Shown: positions 1 to 9,221, numbered from the stretch's first letter. The stretch: 64,000 nucleotides of DNA from Paraglaciecola mesophila KMM 241 (GCF_000315015.1 NZ_BAEP01000075.1:326459-390458), one strand, 5' to 3'. Notes: generated by a model from the letters alone, not told the origin. Numbers and translations are program-made.

Positions 1-1
1 A

Positions 2-505
2 TTCAGTAAGACTTATAAAAAATCAAAACGATTGCGGGACAACCTAGACGGCAAAATGCTTAAAATCCCTGTGATTGGTGAAATATTAAAAAAAGCCGCG
101 GTGGCGCGCTTTAGTCGCACCTTGGCCACGACTTTTGCTGCCGGTGTCCCCTTAATTGGCGCCCTTGATTCTGCTGCGGGAGCGTCGGGTAATGCGGTGT
201 TTCGGGATGCTATTTTATTTGTTAAAAAAGAGGTGGCTGGCGGTACGCAAATGAACACGGCCATGCGCGCCACGGCTGTATTTCCTGATATGGTGACGCA
301 AATGGTTGCTATTGGTGAAGAGGCCGGCGCAGTAGATGATATGCTGAGTAAAATAGCGACGATATACGAGGCAGAAGTCGATGATATGGTGGATGGCCTA
401 ACCAGTTTACTAGAGCCTATGATAATGGCCGTGCTCGGGGTGGTGATTGGTGGGTTAATTGTTGCCATGTATTTACCGATATTCGAAATGGGCAATGTGG
501 TTTAA
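2..505 (+). CDS. pilC: PilC, type IV pilus inner-membrane platform protein (3' part)
   Basis: This is the C-terminal part of the polytopic GspF/PilC protein that anchors the pilus motor ATPases in the inner membrane. The reading frame is open from base 2, so the gene starts upstream of the window and the first 240 or so residues of the usual 400 are missing. The visible part has the second GspF repeat, including FSRTLATTFAAGVPL and AIGEEAGAVDDML, and ends in the long hydrophobic helix LGVVIGGLIVAMYLPIFEMG, typical of the family. pilD follows after about 107 bases, which is the usual pilB-pilC-pilD order. Assignment is firm; only the 5' end is unknown. Confidence 0.95.
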   Translation, partial: FSKTYKKSKRLRDNLDGKMLKIPVIGEILKKAAVARFSRTLATTFAAGVPLIGALDSAAGASGNAVFRDAILFVKKEVAGGTQMNTAMRATAVFPDMVTQMVAIGEEAGAVDDMLSKIATIYEAEVDDMVDGLTSLLEPMIMAVLGVVIGGLIVAMYLPIFEMGNVV

Positions 506-612
506 GGATTAAAAAGGCTGCAACAGCTGTACAATCTATCCTGAGGCCTAGTTTCGTCTTGCCTTTTCTGGCAAGCTAGCGGCCATTAATCGCCTTTAAA
601 AGCTTCTGTATA

Positions 613-1515
613 ATGGATGCAATTTTTCAGCTGATGGCTGACTCTCTCATTTTTTTCCTCGGTTTTGTTTTTATCATTAGCTTGATGATAGGCAGCTTCT
701 TGAATGTAGTTATTTATCGCTTACCCATTATGATGGAGCGCAGCTGGAAAGCGGATTTTCACGCGCATTTTGATACTGACACAGCGCTGGAAAATACATC
801 TAGCAACACACCTACTGAGCCTGCCAATTTTAACCTTGTGAAACCCGATTCAACCTGTCCAAACTGCCAGCATAAAATTCGTGCGTGGGAAAATATCCCG
901 GTGCTAAGTTGGTTGTTGCTCAAAGGGAAGTGCAGCCAATGCCATACCGCTATTTCAGTTCGCTATCCTCTTGTTGAGCTAGGCACTGCACTTTGCTCTG
1001 TGTGGATAGCCTGGCATTTTGGTTATTCTTGGTCAGCGCTGGCAGGCGTAGTGTTGACTTGGGGTTTGGTTGCGCTGATTTTTATCGATATTGACACCAT
1101 GTTATTGCCTGACCAGCTCACGCTACCGTTACTGTGGATGGGGTTACTGTTCAGTATTATTAACCCCGACGTAACAACCACAGATTCAATTATAGGCGCG
1201 ACCGCAGGCTATTTAAGTCTTTGGTCTGTGTATTGGGCATTTAAGTTACTCACAGGTAAGGAAGGCATGGGGTATGGTGACTTCAAATTACTGGCTGCGC
1301 TTGGTGCTTGGTTGGGCTGGCAGTATTTGCCTATCGTTATCTTAATGTCGTCATTGGTTGGGGCTATTATTGGAGTAACCGTATTGACGATTCAAGGCAA
1401 GGACAAAGGTCAAGCAATTCCCTTTGGACCGTATTTGGCCATTGCTGGTTGGCTAACCTTGTTATACGGAGATTGGATTTCTGCCTATTACTGGCAGTGG
1501 GTTGGTATACGATGA
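613..1515 (+). CDS. pilD: PilD, prepilin peptidase / N-methyltransferase
   Basis: This inner-membrane aspartic protease cleaves the leader of type IV prepilins and type II pseudopilins and methylates the new N-terminus. The N-terminal GSFLNVVIYRLP segment is characteristic. Two CxxC pairs (Cys82/85 and Cys107/110) form the zinc-binding cytoplasmic loop of bifunctional family members. Aspartates in the IDID segment (about 159-161) and in GYGD (Asp223) fit the catalytic pair. Several hydrophobic helices follow. At 300 residues it is close to family length, with a somewhat longer acidic loop (about residues 50-75) before the first CxxC. It lies between pilC and coaE, as in many gammaproteobacteria. 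Confidence 0.97.
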   Translation: MDAIFQLMADSLIFFLGFVFIISLMIGSFLNVVIYRLPIMMERSWKADFHAHFDTDTALENTSSNTPTEPANFNLVKPDSTCPNCQHKIRAWENIPVLSWLLLKGKCSQCHTAISVRYPLVELGTALCSVWIAWHFGYSWSALAGVVLTWGLVALIFIDIDTMLLPDQLTLPLLWMGLLFSIINPDVTTTDSIIGATAGYLSLWSVYWAFKLLTGKEGMGYGDFKLLAALGAWLGWQYLPIVILMSSLVGAIIGVTVLTIQGKDKGQAIPFGPYLAIAGWLTLLYGDWISAYYWQWVGIR

Positions 1516-1549
1516 GCAACATCATGATAATAAGATACGAGAAAGCGCT

Positions 1550-2164
1550 ATGAGTAACTATGTTGTTGGGATCAGCGGCGGTATTGGCAGCGGTAAAACT
1601 ACTGTTACCAACGAGTTCGCCAAATTAGACGTTGATATTATTGATGCAGATGTTATTGCCAGAGATGTGGTTGCACCAGGAACCGAAGGTTTACGCGCCA
1701 TTGTTGCTAAATTTGGCTCAGGGATTTTAGATCAAGGGCAATGCCTAAATCGGCGCGCGCTTCGGGAGATCATTTTCAGTGATGAGCAGGCTAAAACGTG
1801 GCTTAATGCATTATTGCACCCCCTAATTAGACAAGAAACCTTGCGCCAAACAATTGAAGCTACGTCAGCCTATTGTATGTTAAGCGTTCCCTTACTTGTT
1901 GAAAACGGTAGTTACAAAACTGTCGATAGGGTTTTGATCGTCGATGTGCCCGAGGAAATGCAATTGCAGCGAAGCATGGCGCGGGATAAAGCAGACGAGA
2001 CTTTGATTAAATCGATTATGGCGTCTCAGGCAACTAGGCAACAACGGCTTGAGGTTGCTGATGACGTGATAGATAATAGTGGTAACGAAATCGCGCTGGT
2101 AAAACAGGTTGCTAATCTTCATCATAGCTACCTTAAGTACGTTGGCGCTATCGACCAGTCTTGA
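1550..2164 (+). CDS. coaE: Dephospho-CoA kinase
   Basis: CoaE catalyses the last step of coenzyme A synthesis, phosphorylating the 3'-OH of dephospho-CoA with ATP. The P-loop GGIGSGKTT is at residues 10-18 and the DAD motif at about 32-34, both standard for the family. The frame stays open upstream to 1502, overlapping pilD, but the ATG at 1550 gives the usual start (MSNYVVGISGG) and 204 residues, the normal size. The pilD-coaE-zapD-yacG order matches the E. coli pilin/yac region, so this is probably one transcription unit with its neighbours. Confidence 0.96.
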   Translation: MSNYVVGISGGIGSGKTTVTNEFAKLDVDIIDADVIARDVVAPGTEGLRAIVAKFGSGILDQGQCLNRRALREIIFSDEQAKTWLNALLHPLIRQETLRQTIEATSAYCMLSVPLLVENGSYKTVDRVLIVDVPEEMQLQRSMARDKADETLIKSIMASQATRQQRLEVADDVIDNSGNEIALVKQVANLHHSYLKYVGAIDQS

Positions 2165-2294
2165 TTTGAGCTGATTATCGACGTTATATAGCTGTGTCGA
2201 TGCGCTAAATCGAATGATAAACAAATTGGATTTTTTGATGTCCAACTGTTTACGCCTTTTTTCATACCCACATTCACATAACTTTGAGAGAGTA

Positions 2295-3047
2295 ATGCCC
2301 CAAGCTATTTACGAATTTCCGCTCAATGAAAAGGTCAGAACTTATCTGCGCCTAGAGCAACTTTTTCAACAATTAAATCAAGTGAAAGAAGCCACCAAGA
2401 GTTGGCAATATATTCAGTTTCTATCTTCATTATTCACTTTGTTAGATTTACTTGAGCGTTTGGACCTTCGCACAGATGTGCTAAAAGATATTGAAATACA
2501 AGAAAAAAACCTTGTTCTATGGTCGCAACACCCCAACATTGATAACGACGCTTTACAGTCTGCTTTGCAGCAGATATTGCGTTTGCGTGAAGAGCTTAAA
2601 AGTGCCAAAAAATTCGGTTCAGATTTAAAAGAAGACCGCTTTCTTGCAGCGATACGTCAACGTTTTTCCATACCAGGAGGAACCTGCAGTTTCGACTTGC
2701 CGAGTCTACATTTTTGGCTGCAACAGCCTTTTGAGCGAATTCAAGGAGATATCAAAGGATGGATGTCTGACATTGATCTAATCGATCGCGGCTTACAAGT
2801 CATTCTGGCATTTTTGCGCGAACGAGGTCGATTTGTACCAATAGAAGCCGCGAAAGGCTTTTACCAAGGTATAGCAGATGATAAAAATGAACTCATCCGT
2901 GTTATCAGTGCAACTGATCAAGGTTATTACCCCATGTTAAGCGGTAATAAATATCGCTATGCGATCCGCTTTATGTTGTTCACACCGAACATGCAAGGCT
3001 CAACAACAGTGGACGAACAAGTGACGTGCAAGTTGGCCTGTTGTTGA
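2295..3047 (+). CDS. zapD: Cell division protein ZapD
   Basis: ZapD (formerly YacF, DUF1342) binds the C-terminal tail of FtsZ and bundles its filaments at the division site. The first residues, MPQAIYEFPLNEKVRTYLRL, are a strong family signature. The frame is open upstream to 2214, but the ATG at 2295 follows a purine-rich GAGAGAG and gives 250 residues, close to the E. coli protein (247). The body is mainly helical, with a charged middle region. It sits between coaE and yacG, the conserved order. Confidence 0.94.
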   Translation: MPQAIYEFPLNEKVRTYLRLEQLFQQLNQVKEATKSWQYIQFLSSLFTLLDLLERLDLRTDVLKDIEIQEKNLVLWSQHPNIDNDALQSALQQILRLREELKSAKKFGSDLKEDRFLAAIRQRFSIPGGTCSFDLPSLHFWLQQPFERIQGDIKGWMSDIDLIDRGLQVILAFLRERGRFVPIEAAKGFYQGIADDKNELIRVISATDQGYYPMLSGNKYRYAIRFMLFTPNMQGSTTVDEQVTCKLACC

Positions 3048-3083
3048 CCAACAATAGTTTACGATTTGAAAGAGGAACCGGTC

Positions 3084-3314
3084 ATGAAGGTGAATTGTCC
3101 GTCATGTAAGACATCGGTCGAGTGGCATGAAAGTAGTCCATTTCGACCCTTTTGCAGTAAGAAGTGTCAGCTAATTGATTTAGGTGAATGGGCAGACGAA
3201 CAAAAAGCGATACCCTGCGGCCCGTCAAAAGACGCAGAAACGTCACAATTACCTGATATAGAAGAGATTGAGGCGATGCTGAGTCAACAAGGAGACGACT
3301 TTTTCAAAGAGTGA
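3084..3314 (+). CDS. yacG: YacG, DNA gyrase inhibitor zinc protein
   Basis: This small zinc-finger protein is reported in E. coli to bind GyrB and inhibit gyrase. Four cysteines (5, 8, 24, 28) make the C-X2-C-X15-C-X3-C zinc site, and the family segments [15 protein letters not shown] and a short acidic tail are present. The ATG at 3084 is preceded by AGAGGA at about 3071-3076 and is preferred over the in-frame codon at 3066. It has 76 residues, a little longer than the E. coli protein. It follows zapD closely and ends the pilus-coaE cluster. Confidence 0.94.
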   Translation: MKVNCPSCKTSVEWHESSPFRPFCSKKCQLIDLGEWADEQKAIPCGPSKDAETSQLPDIEEIEAMLSQQGDDFFKE

Positions 3315-3463
3315 GGTTCAAGGGAGGAGCATACAGGCGAAGCCTCTGTCCTTAATCGAGTAATTAGATTTAGCTGATAGATTTTAATTGTTTTTTATGT
3401 TCGTGGTGGTGGGCTATAGTAGCTACATCAAATTGATTAACCCAATAACTAACTGGAGATATT

Positions 3464-4207
3464 ATGTCTAATCCAAATTTTGCAGATAAAACAGGCCAAC
3501 GTGTTCCTGATGTGACTTTCCCTGTACGTGTGAACGACGAATGGGAAAAGCGTACTACAGATGAAATATTCTCAGGAAAAACAGTAGTTGTGTTCTCTTT
3601 ACCTGGCGCATTTACGCCGACCTGTTCATCTACTCACTTACCGCGTTACAACGAATTGGCGAAAGTGTTTAAAGCCAACGGTGTAGACGAAATAGTATGT
3701 GTTTCTGTAAACGATACGTTCGTGATGAACGCGTGGGCGCAAGACCAAGAAGCACAAAACATCAGCTTATTACCAGATGGTAACTGTGAATTTACTGACG
3801 GCATGGGCTTGCTTGTTGATAAAGCCGACCTTGGGTTTGGCAAACGCAGCTGGCGCTATTCTATGCTGGTAAAAGACGGTGTGGTAGACAAGATGTTCAT
3901 CGAGCCGGACTTACCAGGTGACCCGTTTGAAGTTTCTGATGCTGATACCATGCTTGAGTATATTGCTCCAAATGCGGCTAAACCCGCTCCCGCGGCAATT
4001 TTCACTAAACCTGGTTGTCCGTTCTGTACCAAAGCAAAAGCCTTGTTAACAGAAAAAGGTTACGAGTTTGAAGAGCTCGTGATGGGCAAAGAAATCACTT
4101 TCACTGGTATGAAAGCTATCTCAGGTAAAGATACTTGGCCGCAGGTGTTCATCAATGGCCAGCACATCGGTGGAAGCGATGAATTGGCAGAGTTTTTTAA
4201 TAAGTAA
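3464..4207 (+). CDS. Hybrid peroxiredoxin-glutaredoxin (Prx5-Grx fusion)
   Basis: This is a peroxidase that reduces hydrogen peroxide and alkyl hydroperoxides with glutathione. Residues 1-165 are a Prx5-type peroxiredoxin with the peroxidatic Cys54 in [14 protein letters not shown]. Residues 174-247 are a glutaredoxin with the CPFC active site (Cys185/Cys188). The fusion is the same as the Haemophilus influenzae hybrid Prx5, where the Grx domain recycles the Prx domain in the same chain. The start has a clear ribosome site (TGGAG about 8 bases before the ATG). It is a single-gene unit closed by a strong terminator. I looked for an OxyR operator upstream and saw none that is convincing. Confidence 0.95.
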   Translation: MSNPNFADKTGQRVPDVTFPVRVNDEWEKRTTDEIFSGKTVVVFSLPGAFTPTCSSTHLPRYNELAKVFKANGVDEIVCVSVNDTFVMNAWAQDQEAQNISLLPDGNCEFTDGMGLLVDKADLGFGKRSWRYSMLVKDGVVDKMFIEPDLPGDPFEVSDADTMLEYIAPNAAKPAPAAIFTKPGCPFCTKAKALLTEKGYEFEELVMGKEITFTGMKAISGKDTWPQVFINGQHIGGSDELAEFFNK

Positions 4208-4232
4208 ACTTATCGCAGCACAAATACCTTAA

Positions 4233-4257
4233 GGGCTAACCATGTTAGCCCTTTTTT
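4233..4257 (+). terminator. Rho-independent terminator of the Prx5-Grx gene
   Basis: An 8-bp perfect stem, GGGCTAAC/GTTAGCCC, with a CAT loop is followed by six T residues. It lies 26 bases after the stop codon. Confidence 0.9.
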
Positions 4258-4342
4258 GTGGGCGAGAAAAATGCCAGCCGTGGTAATCGATGGCACTGCC
4301 AGCTATGATAAGGCCAAAATTTATTGGACAGACACCTATTTT

Positions 4343-5380
4343 ATGTCATTTAAGCGATTGGTATTTAAACCATTATTAACTCTCACTTTTATATTACTAA
4401 GTGCATCACAAGCTAACGCCACCGTGACTGTTGGTTTAGCCAAGTTTGATCAGCTTTATAAAAATCAACTAGGCCAGACTTTGCCATGCTCAACTCAGCC
4501 AGCGTATCGCCATAAGGTATGCTCCTCGTTGCTAAAAAATGAAGGTAACGCGCCGTTTGTTTTGCATCATGGTGACAAAACCCAAAAGGTGTTCGTGCTT
4601 TTTCATGGACTCAGTGATTCGCCTTTTTTCTTAACGACGATTGCTCAGTCGCTATATGATCAAGGCTACAACGTGTTGGTTGCTCTACTGCCTGGGCATG
4701 GTAAAAAAGAGGCTGATGCAGACATGCAAGATCCTGAATTGGCGGCGCGTTGGCATGATAATGTACAAAATATGATTGGCTTAGCACCAGAGTTTGGCAT
4801 TGATTTATATATCGGCGGATTCTCTACTGGTGGCGCATTGGCTGCGCAATATGTACTTGAAAACCCAAATGAAGCAACAGGATTACTGCTATTTTCTGGG
4901 GCGTTAGCGCTAGATTCAAGTGTTGAAACCATGGCCAATATTTGGGGCATAAAGTGGTTAGCCAAAACGTTAGATGGTGATTATCAAAGCGTTGGGCCGA
5001 ATCCTTTTAAGTACCCCAGTGTGGCGCGTTATTCGGCGTTTCAGTTAACGGACGTTATATTCTCAGTTCGCGACTTGATAGAACAACAAAAGCCGCTAGA
5101 TATTGCTCTTTTTGCGGCGCACTCCGAGGCGGATAACACCACGCCCATTTCTGGCGTGAAAGACCTAATTGCATACAATAAAGGTGAGAGTATCTTATTT
5201 TCCATCGAAAAAGATTTGGATGTTTGCCACGCGGATTTGGTGGTAAATAATGAGCAAATCCAGCAAATGGACTTTGACGAAAGCCAAGTCACTGAAATTC
5301 TGCCTTGCAGTGTGCCAAAAGCTAACCAGATGCACCAAGAAATGCTTGCGGCCCTTAAAGCATTCATAAGCAAACATTAG
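4343..5380 (+). CDS. Exported alpha/beta hydrolase (serine esterase/lipase-like)
   Basis: The mature protein has the alpha/beta-hydrolase fold of the Hydrolase_4/serine aminopeptidase-like type. An N-terminal signal peptide (about residues 1-26, ending ASQANA) predicts export. The oxyanion-hole region is LFHGLSDSP (about 87-94), the nucleophile is Ser161 in GFSTG, and likely acid and base residues lie in HSEADNTTP and DVCHADL near the C-terminus. The start at 4343 is chosen because it places the signal peptide at the N-terminus; the open frame upstream runs back into the preceding terminator. The substrate cannot be told from sequence. It is transcribed alone. Confidence 0.85.
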   Translation: MSFKRLVFKPLLTLTFILLSASQANATVTVGLAKFDQLYKNQLGQTLPCSTQPAYRHKVCSSLLKNEGNAPFVLHHGDKTQKVFVLFHGLSDSPFFLTTIAQSLYDQGYNVLVALLPGHGKKEADADMQDPELAARWHDNVQNMIGLAPEFGIDLYIGGFSTGGALAAQYVLENPNEATGLLLFSGALALDSSVETMANIWGIKWLAKTLDGDYQSVGPNPFKYPSVARYSAFQLTDVIFSVRDLIEQQKPLDIALFAAHSEADNTTPISGVKDLIAYNKGESILFSIEKDLDVCHADLVVNNEQIQQMDFDESQVTEILPCSVPKANQMHQEMLAALKAFISKH

Positions 5381-5384
5381 CGAG

Positions 5385-5415
5385 TTGTAGGCCTTTTTGA
5401 TAACAAGGCCTACAA
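5385..5415 (+). terminator. Hairpin after the alpha/beta hydrolase gene
   Basis: An 11-bp perfect stem (TTGTAGGCCTT / AAGGCCTACAA) with a 9-base loop begins five bases after the stop codon. There is no T run after it, so it may act as an RNA 3' end or be a weak terminator. Confidence 0.45.
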
Positions 5416-5525
5416 TACAACTCGATAGTTTTCGTGCACTTATGTTCCAATATCAGTGAACAAAATGATCCGCCGGCACACTGCGTATTAATCTAAGTAC
5501 ACGTCTTACTCGCGGATATCTTTTT

Positions 5526-6620
5526 ATGTACACCTTATATGGCTCAGAAGTCTCACTCTATACTGGCAAAATTCGCGCCTATCTCAGGTTTAAACAATTG
5601 CCTTTTATGGAGGAGCTATCCACTGTTAAGGTGTATAAAGATATCATTCTCCCTGAGACAAAAGTGGCGTATATCCCTGTTGTAAAAACACCGCAAGGGC
5701 AATATTTACAAGATACCGCACGTATTATCGACCATTTAGAAGCGCAGCATAGCGAGCGCTCTATCATACCTACTGCACCCACACAGCACTTGGTCAGTGA
5801 GTTATTCGCGTTGTGGGGAGATGATTGGTTAGTGATCCCTGCTATGCATTATCGCTGGAATAAAAACAACTTTCCCTTTATTTATCAAGAGTTCGGGCGA
5901 GTTGTTGCGCCTAAAGCTCCAGGCTTCATAAGAGCATATTTTGGCAAAAAACTGGCTAAGAAGTTCAGTGGTTTTGTGCCGGTACTGGGAATCACACCTC
6001 ATTCTATTCCCAGTATCGAGGCGTGGTATGAAAAAACAGTGTTGCATCATTTGAACGTGCATTTTGCCACGCATCAATACTTACTCGGCTCTCGTCCATG
6101 CGTGGGAGATTTCGGGCTGATGGGCCCATTATATGCTCATTTATATCGCGACCCAGCCCCAGGTAAATTAATGAGAGAAATTGCACCGAATGTGGCTGCA
6201 TGGGTGGAGCGAATGAGCAAACCAGACGTGGAGCTTGGTGAGTTCCTGCCAGATGATGACATTCCGAAAACCCTGTTGCCCCTGATCCAGAACATATTTG
6301 AACAGCAATGGCCTGTACTTAGAAGCACAGTTTCAGCACTCAGTGAATGGCGAGAGGCTAACCCTCATGAGCATTTTATTCCGCGCAGTGTTGGCCAGCA
6401 TAGCTTTTCAATTAACCAAGTGTCTGAAAGCCGCGCGATATCAAGTTTTCATCAATACAAGTTGCAAAGAGTGCTAAACACATACCAACAGTTTAGCGCT
6501 TCGGAAAAAGAAAACGTCAGCGCTTTTTTAGCAAGTGTCAAAGCCGATAACTACCTGCAGATGACGGTGAAAGATAAGGTGATAATGGAGCATAATAAGT
6601 TGGTTTTTGCCCAAGACTAA
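5526..6620 (+). CDS. Glutathione S-transferase family protein, long form
   Basis: Residues 1-80 form a thioredoxin-like GST N-terminal domain (MYTLYGSEVSLYTGKIRAYL; the segment AYIPVVKTPQGQYLQDTARI resembles the cis-proline and glutathione-gamma-glutamyl site). Residues about 90-235 look like the all-helical C-terminal domain (LLGSRPCVGDFGLMGPLYAH is typical). A further 130 residues without a recognised domain follow, making 364 instead of the usual 200-230. Members of this long type occur in marine bacteria and some eukaryotes; the substrate is unknown. No catalytic Tyr/Ser/Cys can be assigned with confidence. It is a single gene, convergent with the histidine kinase that follows. Confidence 0.8.
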   Translation: MYTLYGSEVSLYTGKIRAYLRFKQLPFMEELSTVKVYKDIILPETKVAYIPVVKTPQGQYLQDTARIIDHLEAQHSERSIIPTAPTQHLVSELFALWGDDWLVIPAMHYRWNKNNFPFIYQEFGRVVAPKAPGFIRAYFGKKLAKKFSGFVPVLGITPHSIPSIEAWYEKTVLHHLNVHFATHQYLLGSRPCVGDFGLMGPLYAHLYRDPAPGKLMREIAPNVAAWVERMSKPDVELGEFLPDDDIPKTLLPLIQNIFEQQWPVLRSTVSALSEWREANPHEHFIPRSVGQHSFSINQVSESRAISSFHQYKLQRVLNTYQQFSASEKENVSAFLASVKADNYLQMTVKDKVIMEHNKLVFAQD

Positions 6621-6645
6621 GTTAGCTGTGCAAGTCTACTGATAG

Positions 6646-6718
6646 TCTATTGGGCTTGTATTTAGGTTGAGCCTTAAGCCTAAATAGCCTTAAACCGCTA
6701 TAGTCCTAAGCCAATAGA
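6646..6718. terminator. Bidirectional hairpin between convergent genes
   Basis: A nested dyad lies between the GST-like gene and the convergent histidine kinase gene. The outer arms are TCTATTGGGCTT (6646-6657) and AAGCCAATAGA (6708-6718), with one bulged G. The inner arms are TATTTAGG (6659-6666) and CCTAAATA (6679-6686). There is no long T run, so a shared terminator is inferred from position and structure only. Confidence 0.4.
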
Positions 6719-6721
6719 GCG

Positions 6722-8119
6722 TTACATCGGAATAGTTAATTCAAAGCGCACGCCGCCGTTGACACTGGTATGGCAATCGATTGTGCCTTTTAAAAACTTG
6801 ACCACTAAGTTATAGCAAATATGCATGCCTAGGCCGTTATCACTATTTTTATCAGCAAGGCTGAAAAACGGTTTATATAGATTGCTAACGCTCGTTTGCT
6901 CCATACCCTGACCGTCATCAATGTAAACAATGTGCAAGCTTGGCCTTGAGTCGATATACGTGTTGCTCGCCTCAATGGTAATCTTTCCAGCCTGGTTTTC
7001 TGTATAAGCATGCTCCACCGAGTTGATAATTAGGTGGGTTAGTACTTGCCCAATTGCGCCGGCATGACAAACAACAGACAAATCGCTCGGTATATCCAAA
7101 CATACTCTGTGGCGGGTGGTTTTTAATTTGGGTTTGAGCGATAGCAAGACTTCAGTCAAATAATGACAAAGATTGATTTCACGCTTACTGCGCTGGTGCT
7201 GGTCTTGCACCAATTGGGTAAAATTTTCCATAAGTTGATCAGCTCGCAACACATTGCGCTTGATGATAGTGAGCGCGGTGTGAGCGTCTTGATGAAACTG
7301 CTTTAGCTCAGATTTTTTCAGTGAGTTGTTTGCTAATTTCTGCCCACAACGCTCATTGAATGTTTCCAGATGAGATGCGGCCGTCAAAGCAGCGCCTAAA
7401 GGGGTGTTCATTTCGTGAGCGAGGCTCGAAAGCATAGTGGTCAAAGCAGTAGCGTTCTCCATTTCGACGAGTTGCTCTTGAACACGATCCCGTTGATACA
7501 GCGCTTTTTGCAGCACGAGCTTTGATTCATCTATCTCTTGTTGTTGTTGAGCAATTTGTATGGATTGGTGTTTTTTAAGTGAGCGTAACTGGCGTGTATT
7601 CGCTTCATTGTGCATCACCTGACAAAGAGCAGAGCAGAGTATATCGATACGCGCTTGTTGCATTTTCGACACTGTTGTATTGACAAGATTAAATGCACTT
7701 ACCACAGCGAGGAGCTCATTTGCATGGGTGACAACTGGAAGGGCAATGCAATTATCGATTGCTAGCTTCTGTGTATCCTGATGCAAGGCTACCCAATTCG
7801 CATCAGCACTGATATTAGTGATGAATTCTGTCTGCAAGTGAGTCAACACACTGTGAGGCAAGCTTTTTGATTGAGTTCCATTTAGGGCTAACATGGCATT
7901 TAATAACGCATCAGGTGTGGCCAAGTTTAACGCTACAGACACGCTGTTATTCAGCTCTGTGTGCCACAGAACTAGATATTGGCTGTTTAAGGTTTCTTTG
8001 AGTAATGTCGCGAGAGTATGAACAGCACTTGCTGTGTCTCCAAGCAGCGCTGCCAGTACATCGGACTTAAAGTTATCAATGCTAGGCGTGTGGGCTCTGC
8101 AAAATGTGCTGTCATGCAC
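6722..8119 (-). CDS. Cytoplasmic sensor histidine kinase (orphan)
   Basis: This is a soluble histidine kinase of 465 residues with no membrane segment. Residues 20-170 look like a GAF-type sensory region. A Gln-rich coiled coil (about 175-225) follows. The dimerisation/phosphoacceptor helix has His235 in LAHEMNTPLG, and the HATPase domain has an N box (INSVEHAY), G1 (DDGQGM) and G2 (NGLGMHI). The HEMNTPLG form of the H box is common in hybrid and TtrS-like kinases. No response regulator lies beside it, so the partner is unknown. The signal is presumably intracellular; nothing in the sequence names it. Confidence 0.88.
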   Translation of the reverse strand: MHDSTFCRAHTPSIDNFKSDVLAALLGDTASAVHTLATLLKETLNSQYLVLWHTELNNSVSVALNLATPDALLNAMLALNGTQSKSLPHSVLTHLQTEFITNISADANWVALHQDTQKLAIDNCIALPVVTHANELLAVVSAFNLVNTTVSKMQQARIDILCSALCQVMHNEANTRQLRSLKKHQSIQIAQQQQEIDESKLVLQKALYQRDRVQEQLVEMENATALTTMLSSLAHEMNTPLGAALTAASHLETFNERCGQKLANNSLKKSELKQFHQDAHTALTIIKRNVLRADQLMENFTQLVQDQHQRSKREINLCHYLTEVLLSLKPKLKTTRHRVCLDIPSDLSVVCHAGAIGQVLTHLIINSVEHAYTENQAGKITIEASNTYIDSRPSLHIVYIDDGQGMEQTSVSNLYKPFFSLADKNSDNGLGMHICYNLVVKFLKGTIDCHTSVNGGVRFELTIPM

Positions 8120-8306
8120 AGTGTCATACCTCGACGTTTGGGCTTTTTATCGCACACCATCAATTTAATGTTGGCGGCTTAAGCCTCTTTATTATGGGGG
8201 AACAGTCACGTTAACGTGCGCTTAGTCTCAAGCTTTAGTCAATATTTGCCTAGCTAAGATGCTCAAAATAGCACAAAAGTTGGCCAAGTATACATAGTTG
8301 TCAGGT

Positions 8307-9035
8307 TTATATATCGCCGTAAATGGCTTGCAAGGCGCTGATAGCGGTGATTGCAGCGGTTTCAGTACGCAGTACCCTTGGGCCTAATTGAACGGTTTGA
8401 AATCCGCCTTGTTCGGTTTGGTAAAGCTCCTGATCGGAAAACCCACCTTCCGGGCCGATTAGCAAACGTACGCCATCTTTGCCGACGTTGATATGACGAA
8501 AGCTCTTCTGCGCTCTAGGGTGCAAGGTTAAGCGCAATGCTTGAGTGGATTGATTAACCCAGCTCTGAAAATCCATCGGCATATGTAATATGGGCAAGAC
8601 ATTACGGCCGCACTGTTCACACGCCGCAATAATAATTTTTTGCCACTGTGCATGTTTCTTCTGCCAACGTTGTTCGTCTAGCTTAACGCCGCAGCGCTCT
8701 GTGATAAGTGGCGTTATTTCAGTGACGCCTAACTCAACAGATTTTTGCAGCACCCAATCCATTCTGTCGCCACGTGAAACGCCTTGGCCTAAGTGAACGC
8801 TTAAAGGTGACTCAAGACTCATGCTGAGCTTGGCGTCGATTTGTACACGTACCTTACGCTTGGACACATCGATAAATTCACCGCTGTACTCATTGCCATC
8901 ACCGTTAAACAGGACAACAGGCTGGCCGACCTTAGAACGCAATACATTGGCCACATGATTACTGGCGTCAGGGGTTAATGCCAATTCTTGGTCAGGATGG
9001 AGGGTATCAGGGTGATAAATTCTGGAGATTCGCAT
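8307..9035 (-). CDS. rsmE: 16S rRNA m3U1498 methyltransferase RsmE
   Basis: RsmE methylates N3 of U1498 in 16S rRNA using S-adenosylmethionine. The protein is a SPOUT-fold methyltransferase of 242 residues, the family length. The N-terminal PUA-like region includes SNHVANVLR, and the C-terminal knot carries LLIGPEGGFSDQE and LGPRVLRTETA, the SAM-binding signatures. The start matches the family (MRISRIYH). In many relatives gshB follows, but here the next gene downstream is the histidine kinase, 187 bases away. Confidence 0.96.
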   Translation of the reverse strand: MRISRIYHPDTLHPDQELALTPDASNHVANVLRSKVGQPVVLFNGDGNEYSGEFIDVSKRKVRVQIDAKLSMSLESPLSVHLGQGVSRGDRMDWVLQKSVELGVTEITPLITERCGVKLDEQRWQKKHAQWQKIIIAACEQCGRNVLPILHMPMDFQSWVNQSTQALRLTLHPRAQKSFRHINVGKDGVRLLIGPEGGFSDQELYQTEQGGFQTVQLGPRVLRTETAAITAISALQAIYGDI

Positions 9036-9182
9036 AGTTCAAACAATTAGTCGGTTTGCGTCTATGGTATCAAGGTCTCTTGGAATTAGGAAAGTGTATT
9101 AGAAACGTGTAGTAGAAGAGTGAATTAGAAAAAAGTCGTAAAGTCAGTTTGCGGTCAATAAATCAATTCTAATACTTAGAAC

Positions 9183-9217
9183 AATACTCGATAGGGGGTT
9201 CAAGCCTATCGAGTATT
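9183..9217 (-). terminator. Hairpin downstream of the 52-residue membrane protein gene
   Basis: A 13-bp perfect stem (AATACTCGATAGG / CCTATCGAGTATT, 9183-9195 with 9205-9217) starts four bases beyond the stop codon of the minus-strand gene. The sequence after it on that strand is only moderately T-rich. Confidence 0.55.
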
Positions 9218-9221
9218 AGAT

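Noticed and set aside
13..495. Long minus-strand frame opposite pilC
   Set aside because: Antisense to a clear PilC sequence; Ser/Thr/Ala/Ile-rich product typical of shadow frames.
3361..3463. Possible OxyR operator upstream of the Prx5-Grx gene
   Set aside because: Only one ATAG (3377) fits; the other three tetranucleotides of the ATAG-N7-CTAT-N7-ATAG-N7-CTAT pattern are absent.
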